Positions 8,614 through 17,608 of a stretch of DNA of 64,000 bases are shown in pieces. Below the pieces are notes generated by a model. The model was not told the DNA's origin, made no database searches, and was given only the letters and a program-made list of their open reading frames with translations. Every line of letters starts with the position of its first letter. Position 1 is the stretch's first letter. The stretch is from Pseudomonas sp. GV071 (GTDB lineage Bacteria > Pseudomonadota > Gammaproteobacteria > Pseudomonadales > Pseudomonadaceae), in the NCBI RefSeq assembly GCF_003050835.1, contig NZ_QAOJ01000010.1:186001-250000 (forward strand), read 5' to 3'. Made by a program: the position numbers and the translations under genes.

Positions 8614-9360
8614 TCAGAGGTTGTTCATCAGCTTGCGCACGCCGGCCACATGGCGGCGGCTGACGATCAGGGCATCGCCATTCAAGCCTTTGAGGTACAG
8701 CTGGAAATGCCCAAGGGGCGTGCGTTGCAGGCGCTCGATACGCTCGCGGGCCACCAGCGCATTGCGGTGGATGCGCACAAAGCGATCACCGAACTCGTCT
8801 TCCAACGCCTTGAGGGGCTCGTCCAGCAGCACCTCGCCACCTTCATGACGCAAGGTGACGTACTTGTGGTCGGCAATGAAATAGATCACCTGGTCCAGCG
8901 GGATCAGTTCGATGCCTTTGCGGGTTCGGGCACTGATGTGGGTTCGCGGGCCATTGCCGCTTTCGGCGGCCGGACGAGTCAGCGCAACCAGCTGTACACG
9001 ATTCGGCCGCTCGGCTTTTTTCAGCGCTTCGATCAGGCTCTCCGGGCGTACTGGCTTGACCAGGTAACCGACGGCGCTGACCTGAAACGCATCGATGGCA
9101 AATTCATCGTGCGCGGTGCAGAAGATCACCGCCGGCGGCGCTTCGCGTTCGCAGAGTTTGGCGGCGACCTGCAAGCCGTCCAGACCCGGCATGCGAATGT
9201 CGAGCAACACCACATCGGGTTTAAGACTATCGATCAGGGTCAACGCCTCTTCGCCATTGCTGGCACTGGGCTCCAACACTCGGTAACCATCGAGCTCACC
9301 GACCATACGGCTGAGGCGCTCGCGGGCTAGGGGTTCATCATCGACGATCAGGACATTCAT
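8614..9360 (-). CDS. algR: LytTR response regulator AlgR
   Basis: A 248-residue transcription factor. The receiver domain (residues 1-120) has the acidic pocket VDDEP at 7-8 and the phosphoacceptor Asp54 in VVLLDIRMPGLDG. The LytTR DNA-binding domain (about 145-248) contains FGDRFVRIHRNALVARERIE and ends at RKLMNNL. In Pseudomonas AlgR controls alginate, twitching motility, rhamnolipid and other genes. The ATG at 9360 overlaps the algZ stop by 4 bases, which fixes the start and implies coupled translation; an in-frame upstream ATG would lie inside algZ. Confidence 0.96.
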   Translation of the reverse strand: MNVLIVDDEPLARERLSRMVGELDGYRVLEPSASNGEEALTLIDSLKPDVVLLDIRMPGLDGLQVAAKLCEREAPPAVIFCTAHDEFAIDAFQVSAVGYLVKPVRPESLIEALKKAERPNRVQLVALTRPAAESGNGPRTHISARTRKGIELIPLDQVIYFIADHKYVTLRHEGGEVLLDEPLKALEDEFGDRFVRIHRNALVARERIERLQRTPLGHFQLYLKGLNGDALIVSRRHVAGVRKLMNNL

Positions 9361-10433
9361 ATTGCTCGGGCTTCCTGCGTGAGTCTCGCACAAGGATAGC
9401 GTAGACAGGTGAAGTGGCGCCCGTCACGGCGATCCACGCTGAGACTCGCTCTTGGGCCAAAAAGTGCCGCAAGACGCGCATCTATATTCACCAACGCTTG
9501 ATGTGTACCACGAGAGGGTTTGTGCTCACTGCCCTCCTCATAGGGGTTGCTGACACACAGCTGGAACACCCCGTCTTTGTAATCTGCTTCTATGCGTACC
9601 ACGCCCCCTTCGATACGTGGGGCAATACCGTAGATCAAGGCGTTCTCCAACAATGGCTGCAAGGTCAGCTGCGGAATCGGCAGATCCGCCGGAACATTGT
9701 CCACCTGCCACTCCAACTGTAGACGCTCGCCGAGGCGATATTGTTCGATCGAAAGATAGCGCTTGCTCAGCTCCAGTTCTTCGCTCCACAGCACCAGGCT
9801 GCCGGGCTTGGCCAGACTGGCGCGAAACAGGTCGGACAGATCCAGCACCGCCTGCTCGGCTTTGTACGGATCGATCACCACCAGGCTGGCAATGCTGTTC
9901 AGGCTATTGAACAGAAAGTGCGGACGGATCCGCGCTTGCAACGATTCGATCCGTGCCGACAGCTCGGCTTGCTGCTGACGGCGCCATTGGCTCTGCAGAT
10001 AGAAGTAGCGTAGCAGCAGCGCCGACATGATCAGGCTTATCAGCGCATGGCGCAGGTAAAGATTCACCTCACCGGTGCGCGGCAACGGCCCGCCCAGGTC
10101 GTAATAGTCAGCCACCGCCGTGCAACACAGGGTCAGACCCACCACCAGCAGGCAACAGAGTAGCCCGGCAAGCGCCGCCGGCAAGCGCGCCAGCAACGGC
10201 CGCAGGCGACACATCAGGCCGGCGGAGAGCAGCACGATCCATTGCACGAACAAGGAGGTCAGGGCCAGGCGGATCCAGTTGAAGCCCGGCTGCATGGGTT
10301 CGGCCAGCACCAGCACCAGCACCAGCAACTCGGCCAGCAGCACCAGCACCAGTAAGGCTTCAGGCAGGCACAGCTCGGGCAGAAAGAATTCGCCGGGTGC
10401 GGTTTTTTTCGGTTTTAGCCAGTCGATTCGCAT
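9357..10433 (-). CDS. algZ: Sensor protein AlgZ/FimS, LytS-type histidine kinase
   Basis: A 358-residue inner-membrane sensor partner of AlgR. Several hydrophobic segments occupy the first ~170 residues. The cytoplasmic part has the His-kinase motif RPHFLFNSLNSIASLV and an N-box QPLLENALIYG. The glycine-rich ATP lid is poor: where LytS kinases have GxGxGLxN this protein reads SRGTHQALVNID, a known oddity of FimS/AlgZ. The start at 10433 (MRIDWLKPKK) gives the usual family length; the longer frame upstream is not supported. The 260 bases between it and argH form a divergent promoter region without a gene. Confidence 0.92.
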   Translation of the reverse strand: MRIDWLKPKKTAPGEFFLPELCLPEALLVLVLLAELLVLVLVLAEPMQPGFNWIRLALTSLFVQWIVLLSAGLMCRLRPLLARLPAALAGLLCCLLVVGLTLCCTAVADYYDLGGPLPRTGEVNLYLRHALISLIMSALLLRYFYLQSQWRRQQQAELSARIESLQARIRPHFLFNSLNSIASLVVIDPYKAEQAVLDLSDLFRASLAKPGSLVLWSEELELSKRYLSIEQYRLGERLQLEWQVDNVPADLPIPQLTLQPLLENALIYGIAPRIEGGVVRIEADYKDGVFQLCVSNPYEEGSEHKPSRGTHQALVNIDARLAALFGPRASLSVDRRDGRHFTCLRYPCARLTQEARAI

Positions 10434-10693
10434 CGGCACAGTTTCCGGGGCGGCATGCGTGGCAGCAAGCGGGCTGGCGCTGCACGGACTAAATAAAGCA
10501 GCAAATGGCCATCTCGTAGTGAAAACTGTGATCCGCCCTACATTGCCGTGGCGTTTGCCCGCTGGAGAGCGGGTTGCTGACACGACAAAGCGGCGCGGCG
10601 ATTTTGCCCGCTACCCTGTTATCATCCGCACAATTTTCCACGCCGGCCGCCCACCGCGGTCTGCCCGTTTTGCGCACCAGCCGAGCCATTGCC

Positions 10694-12088
10694 ATGAGCA
10701 CCGAAAAGACCAACCAATCCTGGGGCGGCCGCTTCAGCGAACCAGTCGACGCCTTTGTTGCCCGCTTCACTGCCTCGGTCAACTTCGACCAACGCCTGTA
10801 CCGCCACGACATCATGGGCTCGATCGCCCACGCGACGATGCTGGCCAAGGTCGGCGTGCTCACCAGCGATGAGCGCGACGCGATTGAAAACGGCTTGAAG
10901 CAGATTCAGGGCGAAATCGAAGCCGGCACCTTCGACTGGCGTGTGGACCTGGAAGACGTGCACATGAACATCGAAGCGCGTCTGACCGACCGCATCGGTG
11001 TAACCGGCAAGAAGCTGCATACCGGCCGCTCGCGCAACGACCAGGTGGCCACCGACATCCGCCTATGGCTGCGCGATGAAATCGACCTGATCCTCAGCGA
11101 AATCACCCGCCTGCAACAGGGCCTGCTGGAACAGGCCGAGCGCGAAGCCGGCACCATCATGCCGGGCTTCACCCACCTGCAGACTGCTCAGCCGGTGACC
11201 TTCGGCCATCACCTGTTGGCCTGGTTCGAAATGCTCTCGCGTGACTATGAGCGCCTGGTCGACTGCCGCAAGCGCACCAACCGCATGCCCCTGGGCTCGG
11301 CCGCACTGGCCGGCACCACCTACCCGATTCAGCGCGAAATCACCGCCGAGCTGCTGGGTTTTGATGCCGTCGGCGGCAACTCGCTGGACGGCGTGTCCGA
11401 CCGCGACTTCGCCATTGAATTCTGCGCCGCTGCCTCGCTGGCGATGATGCACCTGTCGCGCTTCTCCGAAGAGCTGGTGCTGTGGACCAGCGCGCAGTTC
11501 CAGTTCATCGACCTGCCGGATCGCTTCTGCACGGGCAGCTCGATCATGCCGCAAAAGAAAAACCCCGACGTGCCCGAGCTGGTGCGTGGCAAGTCCGGCC
11601 GTGTGTTCGGCGCCTTGATGGGCCTGCTGACCCTGATGAAGGGCCAGCCACTGGCCTACAACAAGGACAACCAGGAAGACAAAGAGCCGCTGTTCGACGC
11701 CGCCGACACCTTGCGCGACAGCCTGCGCGCCTTCGCCGACATGGTGCCGGCGATCAAGCCGAAAACCGCGATCATGCGCGAAGCCGCCCTGCGCGGTTTC
11801 TCCACCGCCACCGACCTGGCCGACTACTTGGTACGCAAGGGCCTGCCCTTCCGCGACTGCCACGAGATCGTCGGCCATGCGGTGAAATACGGTGTGGAAA
11901 CCGGCAAGGACCTGGCCGAGATGAGCCTGGAAGAGCTGCGTAAATTCAGCGACCAGATCGACCAGGACGTGTTCGCCGTGCTGACCCTGGAAGGCTCGGT
12001 GAATGCCCGTGACCATATCGGCGGCACCGCGCCGAATCAGGTGCGGGCAGCGGTGGTGCGTGGCAAGGCATTGCTGGCTGGTCGTTAA
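10694..12088 (+). CDS. argH: Argininosuccinate lyase
   Basis: A 464-residue cytoplasmic enzyme that splits argininosuccinate into arginine and fumarate, the last step of arginine synthesis. The aspartase/fumarase superfamily signature GSSIMPQKKNPD is near residue 282, with the catalytic Ser in its loop. Also seen are HTGRSRNDQVATD and MPGFTHLQTAQP. The ATG at 10694 (MSTEKTNQSWGGRF) matches family length; the open frame extends upstream into the intergenic region. Transcribed divergently from algZ and followed by a REP palindrome pair. Confidence 0.97.
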   Translation: MSTEKTNQSWGGRFSEPVDAFVARFTASVNFDQRLYRHDIMGSIAHATMLAKVGVLTSDERDAIENGLKQIQGEIEAGTFDWRVDLEDVHMNIEARLTDRIGVTGKKLHTGRSRNDQVATDIRLWLRDEIDLILSEITRLQQGLLEQAEREAGTIMPGFTHLQTAQPVTFGHHLLAWFEMLSRDYERLVDCRKRTNRMPLGSAALAGTTYPIQREITAELLGFDAVGGNSLDGVSDRDFAIEFCAAASLAMMHLSRFSEELVLWTSAQFQFIDLPDRFCTGSSIMPQKKNPDVPELVRGKSGRVFGALMGLLTLMKGQPLAYNKDNQEDKEPLFDAADTLRDSLRAFADMVPAIKPKTAIMREAALRGFSTATDLADYLVRKGLPFRDCHEIVGHAVKYGVETGKDLAEMSLEELRKFSDQIDQDVFAVLTLEGSVNARDHIGGTAPNQVRAAVVRGKALLAGR

Positions 12089-12101
12089 TTCCTGCAACAC
12101 C

Positions 12102-12179
12102 CATCGCGGCTAAAGCCGCTCCTACGGATTGTGAAATCTCGTAGGAGCGGCCGGTCCGGCGCGCCGGTTAGCCGCGATG
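12102..12179. repeat. Inverted REP pair (REPIN-like)
   Basis: Two REP sequences face each other: CATCGCGGCTAAAGCCGCTC followed by CTACG on the left, and CGTAGGAGCGGCC through GGTTAGCCGCGATG on the right. The GTAGGAGCGG head and the TAGCCGCGA stem are typical of Pseudomonas REPs, which are mobilised in trans by RAYT transposases. It sits between the convergent argH and glutathione transferase genes, and could act as a transcription or mRNA-decay boundary. Confidence 0.9.
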
Positions 12180-12197
12180 CTTTTCAGCTTCTGAAAA

Positions 12198-12860
12198 CTA
12201 CTTCTTGGCGCCGCGCGCCATCGCCAGAAACTGCTCCATCTCGGCATCCTTGTCCGCCGCCACTTTCTGCACATTGGGGTTCTGGCTCAGCAGCTTGAAC
12301 AGCGCCTTGGCCTGCGGAAAATCGGCCAGCACGTCGGTGGCGAAAACCTTGCCCATCACCACGCAGGCCAAGTCCAGGCTGTAGAGGAAGTACAGGTCGG
12401 CGAGGCTCAACTGCTCTCCAGCCAGGTACGGGGCGAACGTGCCATGGCGTTTCAGGCTGGCGATGCCCAAGGTCAGGTCTTCTTTGCTCTTGGCCTTGAT
12501 CGCCTCATCCACTTTGCCGCCAAAGAACGCCTCCAGATAACAGGCGCGGGCCGGCAGTTCGATGTACAGCTCGATCTCGCGCATCAGTGAGCGCACATAC
12601 GCGCGCTCTTGCGGGTTGCTGGGCAGAAGCGCTTTGCCGCTCTGGGTTTCTTCGATGTATTCGAGGATCACGCTGGTTTCGTTGATAAAGCCCTGCTCGG
12701 TCTGCAACACCGGCACTTTGCCGCGGGGGCTAATGCGCAGAAACTCTTCGCGCTGACCGCCGTGCACATCGACCGCTTCAAAGGGAATGCCTTTTTCCAG
12801 CAGCGCCAGTTTGACCATGTTGTAGTAGTTGCTAACCGAAAAACCGTGCAGTTTGAGCAT
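12198..12860 (-). CDS. Glutathione S-transferase family protein
   Basis: A 220-residue cytosolic glutathione transferase. The N-terminal thioredoxin-like domain (about 1-80) begins MLKLHGFSVSNYYNMVKLAL and includes the cis-Pro segment GKVPVLQ and the glutathione-binding NETSVILEYIEE. The helical C-terminal domain (about 90-210) contains LSLADLYFLYSLDLA. Substrate is unknown; this family detoxifies electrophiles or acts as stress proteins. The gene is monocistronic and diverges from the small gene at 13005. The start ATG at 12860 follows a GGAG site. Confidence 0.93.
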   Translation of the reverse strand: MLKLHGFSVSNYYNMVKLALLEKGIPFEAVDVHGGQREEFLRISPRGKVPVLQTEQGFINETSVILEYIEETQSGKALLPSNPQERAYVRSLMREIELYIELPARACYLEAFFGGKVDEAIKAKSKEDLTLGIASLKRHGTFAPYLAGEQLSLADLYFLYSLDLACVVMGKVFATDVLADFPQAKALFKLLSQNPNVQKVAADKDAEMEQFLAMARGAKK

Positions 12861-13004
12861 GACTGTCTCCGTTCCTGGTGGAGTGGGCGTTGCACCTTAT
12901 AAACCGCTCGCAGCGGATCGCCCAGCGCCATCAGCCACATGAATGCGTACGCCATCGCCCACAGACCGTGGCACACTGCCGCCTTGTTTCCCGAGGAGCT
13001 CACC

Positions 13005-13289
13005 ATGAGCGAACACGATGAAAGCGAAGAAGCCTTCGCCGAAGCGACCCTGACCCAGGCCATCGAAAACCAGATCGAAACCGACAACCCGCCGGCCGCC
13101 AAAGCCGCTTACAACAAGCTGACCCTGGTCGGTTACCCGCGCGAAGAAATCCTGCAATTGATGGCCCTGGTGCTCGCCCATGAGATCGACGCCATGCTCG
13201 ATGCCGACCGTCCCTTCGACACCGCCTGGTACGAGCAAGCCCTACGCGCCCTGCCAGATTTGCCCGCCGGCAGCGACGAAGACGAATAG
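13005..13289 (+). CDS. Small acidic conserved Pseudomonas protein, function unknown
   Basis: A 94-residue acidic cytoplasmic protein (MSEHDESEEAFAEATL start, GSDEDE end). I recognise it only as a conserved Pseudomonas protein with no known domain. The central part, about residues 35-70, looks helical (EEILQLMALVLAHEIDAML) and is flanked by acidic tails. The ATG at 13005 is preceded by GAGGAG, a strong ribosome site, so the longer frame from 12939 is rejected. No signal peptide or Cys motifs. Neighbours give no functional hint. Confidence 0.75.
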   Translation: MSEHDESEEAFAEATLTQAIENQIETDNPPAAKAAYNKLTLVGYPREEILQLMALVLAHEIDAMLDADRPFDTAWYEQALRALPDLPAGSDEDE

Positions 13290-13394
13290 ACAACAAGCGG
13301 CGCTTGCCTTGACTCAGGGCAGCGGATTAGCCTCACGGTCATAGCACCATGCTGTGACCCGCCCCCGACCCGGGTGGCTTCTGAGTCTGTAGCG

Positions 13395-14174
13395 ATGACC
13401 CATCGTGTCTATTTCAGCAGTTGGACAACCCTGTGTGCGGCCCTGCTATTTGCCGCCCTGGGTTTGCTTCGCGCTCAGGCTGAAACCATTCAGATTGGCG
13501 CCGAAGACGATTGGTACCCCTACACCGCCCTGCGCGACGGGGAAATCCAGGGCATGTCGGTGGACATCGTCAAAGCCGCGTTTGCCGCCACCGGCACCGA
13601 GATCCAGCTGGAATCCTTCCCCTATTCACGCTGCATGCAGTTAGCCCTGCGCGGGCAGATCGTCGCCTGCTTCAACACCTCGCCCAACCCGAAAATCGCT
13701 GAAGAGTACCGCCTGCCCCACCACCCACTGTTCAGCGAATCGATTCTGCTGTGGGCACGCGCAGACAACGGCAAACCGCTGAACAGCCTCGACCAGTTGG
13801 TCGGCAAGACCGTGGCCGTCACCAATGGTTATGAATACGGTGCTGATTTCGACAACGACACGCGCCTGAGCCGCATCCTGGTGCGCAAGGACATCAACGG
13901 TTTTCTGATGCTGCAACGCCGACGCGTCGACTACATGCTGGCGTTTCGTGGCACGGCCTTGCAGCTGTTCGAAGAGCACCCGGAGCTGCGCGGGCAATTT
14001 ATCCCGGTGATGACCGTGCACCGTCCCGATCTTTATCTATCCTTTTCCCGTCACCATCCCGAAGCCGACGCGTTGCTTGAGCGTTTCGACCAAGGCATGC
14101 GCCTGATCGAAAGCGATGGCCGCTATCAACAGATCATCGACACCTGGAGGAACAAGCAGACCGCCGCCCCTTGA
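13395..14174 (+). CDS. Periplasmic solute-binding protein, family 3-like
   Basis: A 259-residue exported protein. Residues 1-25 (MTHRVYFSSWTTLCAALLFA and following) form a signal peptide. The mature part begins IQIGAEDDWYPYTALRDGEIQG, typical of bacterial extracellular solute-binding family 3, which bind amino acids or similar small molecules. Also visible are GMSVDIVKAAFAATG and the hinge-side LDQLVGKTVAVTNGYEYG. No permease or ATPase gene is adjacent, so it may be an orphan binding protein. The ATG at 13395 is chosen over a GTG at 13374. Confidence 0.88.
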   Translation: MTHRVYFSSWTTLCAALLFAALGLLRAQAETIQIGAEDDWYPYTALRDGEIQGMSVDIVKAAFAATGTEIQLESFPYSRCMQLALRGQIVACFNTSPNPKIAEEYRLPHHPLFSESILLWARADNGKPLNSLDQLVGKTVAVTNGYEYGADFDNDTRLSRILVRKDINGFLMLQRRRVDYMLAFRGTALQLFEEHPELRGQFIPVMTVHRPDLYLSFSRHHPEADALLERFDQGMRLIESDGRYQQIIDTWRNKQTAAP

Positions 14175-14276
14175 ACGGCCGCTCCCCACACCGATCCCTC
14201 TGCCCGCTGTCTGGGGTCTCACTGTGCCACCGGCTCGCTGTACGAGCGGGGCCACTTACAAGAATCTGGAGCCAAC

Positions 14277-14522
14277 ATGTCATTTACCCCTGAACTGATT
14301 GCTGAGCTGGAAATTCTTGCCCTATACAACCTTTCCAACACCAAGGAAGGCCTCAAGGTTCACCACATCGCCTCGCCTACGGCCATTGCGGCCACCTTAC
14401 GCCTGCACGACAAAGGCCTGGTAACTCTGCCCGATGGCGGCTACCTGACCAGCCTCGGCCTCGACGCCGCCCAGCATGCCCAGGACCTGCTGACCATTCT
14501 GACGGTTGAAGAAGCGGCGTAA
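14277..14522 (+). CDS. TIGR02647 family protein, putative DNA-binding
   Basis: An 81-residue protein beginning MSFTPELIAELEILALYNLS, which matches the TIGR02647 family of small proteins. The segment around VHHIASPTAIAATLRLHDKG followed by LVTLPDGGYLTSLG resembles a winged-helix, where a recognition helix precedes a small beta wing, so DNA binding is plausible but inferred. A GGAG site precedes the ATG. It lies upstream of cyaA on the same strand with 169 bases between, enough for a separate cyaA promoter. Confidence 0.8.
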   Translation: MSFTPELIAELEILALYNLSNTKEGLKVHHIASPTAIAATLRLHDKGLVTLPDGGYLTSLGLDAAQHAQDLLTILTVEEAA

Positions 14523-14691
14523 GTCAACGCTGACCCGCGCAGGCAGAAGCGGCCACGGACCGGCGATAAGCGCCAACCCCGGCTGTTTTTGCCTGGCCCC
14601 TCAAGTCGCTAGCAATCTGGACGATATTTAGGCTCTGCCACCGGCGTTTCGCGGCTGTTAATCTAGCCCCACCAACCGGCATGAGTTAGCT

Positions 14692-17544
14692 ATGACGCGC
14701 ACCCAGGAAATTCGTCCCGACATCGACGAGGGGATCGATCGCAAGGTTCTGGCGCAGCTGCGCGCGCGCTTTCTCAAGGTCAATAGCGGCCGTCTGGACC
14801 GCGCCATGCAGGGCCTGTCAACGCGCCAGCAACTGGTGCTCAAGCTGCTGCCACTGCTGTTTCACGTTAACCACCCATTGCTCCCTGGCTATGTCTCCGG
14901 CCTGACCCCGGCGGGCCTATCCGGCTATGAGCCGGACGACGAACTGCTCAGCGAAGCGCAGCGCCTGACCCGTTCGTTTGTCTACAAGGCGCGACGCGGC
15001 AACCCGCCGATGCCGATCCATGGCCTTTTTTTGATGGGCAGCCTCGGCACCGTGGCGCAGGCCGAGCAGAGCGACATGGACGTGTGGGTCTGCCACGCGC
15101 CCAATCTGACCGCCCAGGAAATTCAGGAGCTGACGCGCAAATGTGCGCTGCTGGAAACATGGGCCGCGACTCAGGGCGCCGAGGCGCATTTTTTCCTGAT
15201 CGACCCGGCGCGTTTCACCGTCGGTGACCGCGAGGCGCAACTGACCTCCGACGATTGCGGCACCACCCAGCACTACCTGCTGCTGGATGAGTTCTACCGC
15301 ACCGCAATCTGGCTGGCCGGGCGTACACCGCTGTGGTGGCTGGTACCGGTGTACGAAGAAAAACGCTATGCCGAATACACCCATCAGTTGCTGAGCAAAC
15401 GTTTTATCCGCGCTGACGAGGTGCTCGACCTCGGCCACCTGGCCACCATCCCGCCCGGTGAGTTTATTGGCGCCGGCATGTGGCAGCTGTTCAAGGGCAT
15501 CGAGTCGCCGTACAAATCGGCGCTCAAGCTGCTGCTCACCGAGGTGTACGCCAGCGAGCACCCGAACGTCGAATGCCTGAGCCTGCGCTTTAAGCAGGCG
15601 GTGTTCAGCAACCAGCTCGACCTCGACGAGCTCGACCCCTACATCGTGGTCTACCGTCGCCTTGAGGAATACCTCAGCGGTCGTGGCGAAACCGAGCGCC
15701 TGGAGCTGATCCGTCGCTGCCTGTACCTCAAGGTGAACAAAAAAATCAGCACCCCGCCGCGCAACCGGCGCAAAAGTTGGCAGCGCCTGCTGCTGGAAAA
15801 GCTCACCGCCGGCTGGGGCTGGCAACACCGGCAATTGGCAATGCTCGACAGCCGCAGCCAATGGAAAGTGCGCCAGGTCAGCGCCGAACGCCGGGTACTA
15901 GTCAACGAGCTGACGTACAGCTACCGCTTTCTGTCGCAGTTTGCGCGCACCCAGCAGGCCGCCAGTTCGCTTAACAGCCGCGACCTCGGCGTGCTCGGTC
16001 GACGCCTGTATGCCGCCTTCGAACGCAAGGCCGGCAAGATCGAGTTCATCAACCCTGGTATCGCCCCGGACCTGGCCGAAGACAACCTGACCCTGGTGTT
16101 CAACACCAACGGTGATGGCAACGACGAAAGCCAATGGGCGCTGTACAACGGCAGCATGGGCGGCCAGGAATGGCGCGACTTCGCCCCACTGAAGCGGGCG
16201 CGCGAGCTGATCGAGCTGCTGGCCTGGTGTCACCGCAATGGTGTGATCGACAGCAGCACACGCATCGCCCTGCACCCCGGCGACAGCGACCTCACCGAAT
16301 TCGAGCTGTCCAACCTGCTCGGCAGCCTGCAACAGGCCGTGCCTTTGCCATTGCCGGCGGTGAGCGAAGACGCCCTGCTGCACAGCAGCGCGCCGAACGA
16401 GGTGCTGCTGTTGGTCAACGTCGGCATCGACCCGCTCAAGCAGCACAGCCAGCTCAATGTGCACATGACCACCGGCCGCACCGATTCGCTGGGTTATTCC
16501 GGGGTACGGGAAAACCTGGTGCTGACCCTCGACCAGGTCAGCCTCAACAGCTGGAACGAGTTGTCCGTCAGCCGCTACGACGGCCCCAACGCCCTGCTCG
16601 ATTGCCTGCGCGATTTTCTCAACAGCCTGCCGCCCGGCGGCAAATTGCCGACGCTGAAAGTGCGCTGCTTCTGCCGCAACCGTGCGCAGGCGATTGCCGA
16701 GCGGGTGGAAGAACTGTTCCGCGACATTCTTTCGCATTTTGTCGGCGAGCGCGGCCAGCGTTACCTGGTACAGATTCAACAGCAGTACCACGTGCTGAAA
16801 CTCACGCCAGGGCAAGTCGACCACGTGGCTCTGAACAACCTGCCGGCGCTGCTGGAGCAACTGGGCAGCGAGCAGAACAGCTACAGCCCACTGCACCTCG
16901 ACCGCCACGCCCTGGAAGGCGAAGACCTGGCGTTGATCCTCCCCCTGGGCCGCCCGGATTGCATCCAGGTGTTCTACCGTCTGCACGAAGAAGTGGCCGA
17001 GCTGACCGTGCTGGACGAGCGCAATGCGCTCTGGAGGCAGCGCCTGCCGTTCCGCGACGAACAAAGCCTGCTGACTCCGCTGCAGCGTTTCCTGCAGTCC
17101 GTGTTCTACCGCCGCAATGCGCAGCTGCCGTTGGACGCCGACCTGACCCAGACCGAGGCGTTGGACATTCTCTACTACGAGGTGCTGCCGCCGGCGCCAA
17201 TGCGCGCACAGTTCCTCGAGCGCCGCGCGCCACCGCAGACGGCCGTCAGCCACCCGTTCTATGACGTACAAGCAATCGTCGAACCGGCCGAACAGGGCCG
17301 CGTGCACGTCACCCTGTTTTGTAACCACCGCGAATTTTCCGAACTGGAATACGGCAACGAACTGTTCAGCGCCGTGGCCCGCCACATCCTCTCGCAACGC
17401 AGCGGCCATGAGCGCTATCCGTGCTACATCACCGACCTGGACCTGTCCCGCGTACTCGGCGAAAGCCAGACGCAGACCATCCATTACCTGCGCTACAAAA
17501 CCCGCCTGGAAGCGGCGCTGAACAGCGCGTTGCAGCGCGCCTGA
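14692..17544 (+). CDS. cyaA: Class I adenylate cyclase
   Basis: A 950-residue class I adenylate cyclase, making cAMP from ATP in the cytoplasm. The N-terminal catalytic half has the nucleotidyltransferase motif HGLFLMGSLGTVAQAEQSDMDVWVC split here as LMGSLGTVAQ and SDMDVWVCH (residues about 112-130), in which the Asp pair binds metal. The C-terminal half is the regulatory region seen in enterobacterial CyaA. In Pseudomonas its cAMP feeds Vfr/Crp. Length is close to the family norm. No separate terminator is obvious after it; the convergent lipase gene ends 65 bases downstream. Confidence 0.95.
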   Translation: MTRTQEIRPDIDEGIDRKVLAQLRARFLKVNSGRLDRAMQGLSTRQQLVLKLLPLLFHVNHPLLPGYVSGLTPAGLSGYEPDDELLSEAQRLTRSFVYKARRGNPPMPIHGLFLMGSLGTVAQAEQSDMDVWVCHAPNLTAQEIQELTRKCALLETWAATQGAEAHFFLIDPARFTVGDREAQLTSDDCGTTQHYLLLDEFYRTAIWLAGRTPLWWLVPVYEEKRYAEYTHQLLSKRFIRADEVLDLGHLATIPPGEFIGAGMWQLFKGIESPYKSALKLLLTEVYASEHPNVECLSLRFKQAVFSNQLDLDELDPYIVVYRRLEEYLSGRGETERLELIRRCLYLKVNKKISTPPRNRRKSWQRLLLEKLTAGWGWQHRQLAMLDSRSQWKVRQVSAERRVLVNELTYSYRFLSQFARTQQAASSLNSRDLGVLGRRLYAAFERKAGKIEFINPGIAPDLAEDNLTLVFNTNGDGNDESQWALYNGSMGGQEWRDFAPLKRARELIELLAWCHRNGVIDSSTRIALHPGDSDLTEFELSNLLGSLQQAVPLPLPAVSEDALLHSSAPNEVLLLVNVGIDPLKQHSQLNVHMTTGRTDSLGYSGVRENLVLTLDQVSLNSWNELSVSRYDGPNALLDCLRDFLNSLPPGGKLPTLKVRCFCRNRAQAIAERVEELFRDILSHFVGERGQRYLVQIQQQYHVLKLTPGQVDHVALNNLPALLEQLGSEQNSYSPLHLDRHALEGEDLALILPLGRPDCIQVFYRLHEEVAELTVLDERNALWRQRLPFRDEQSLLTPLQRFLQSVFYRRNAQLPLDADLTQTEALDILYYEVLPPAPMRAQFLERRAPPQTAVSHPFYDVQAIVEPAEQGRVHVTLFCNHREFSELEYGNELFSAVARHILSQRSGHERYPCYITDLDLSRVLGESQTQTIHYLRYKTRLEAALNSALQRA

Positions 17545-17608
17545 CGCGACTGCAGAACTGGCTTCAGCCGCGATGCGCCGGACCTGAAAACGCCGACGTG
17601 GGATTGGA

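Noticed and set aside
15898..17484. Leftward open frame opposite cyaA
   Set aside because: Antisense shadow; cyaA is complete and conserved across this span.
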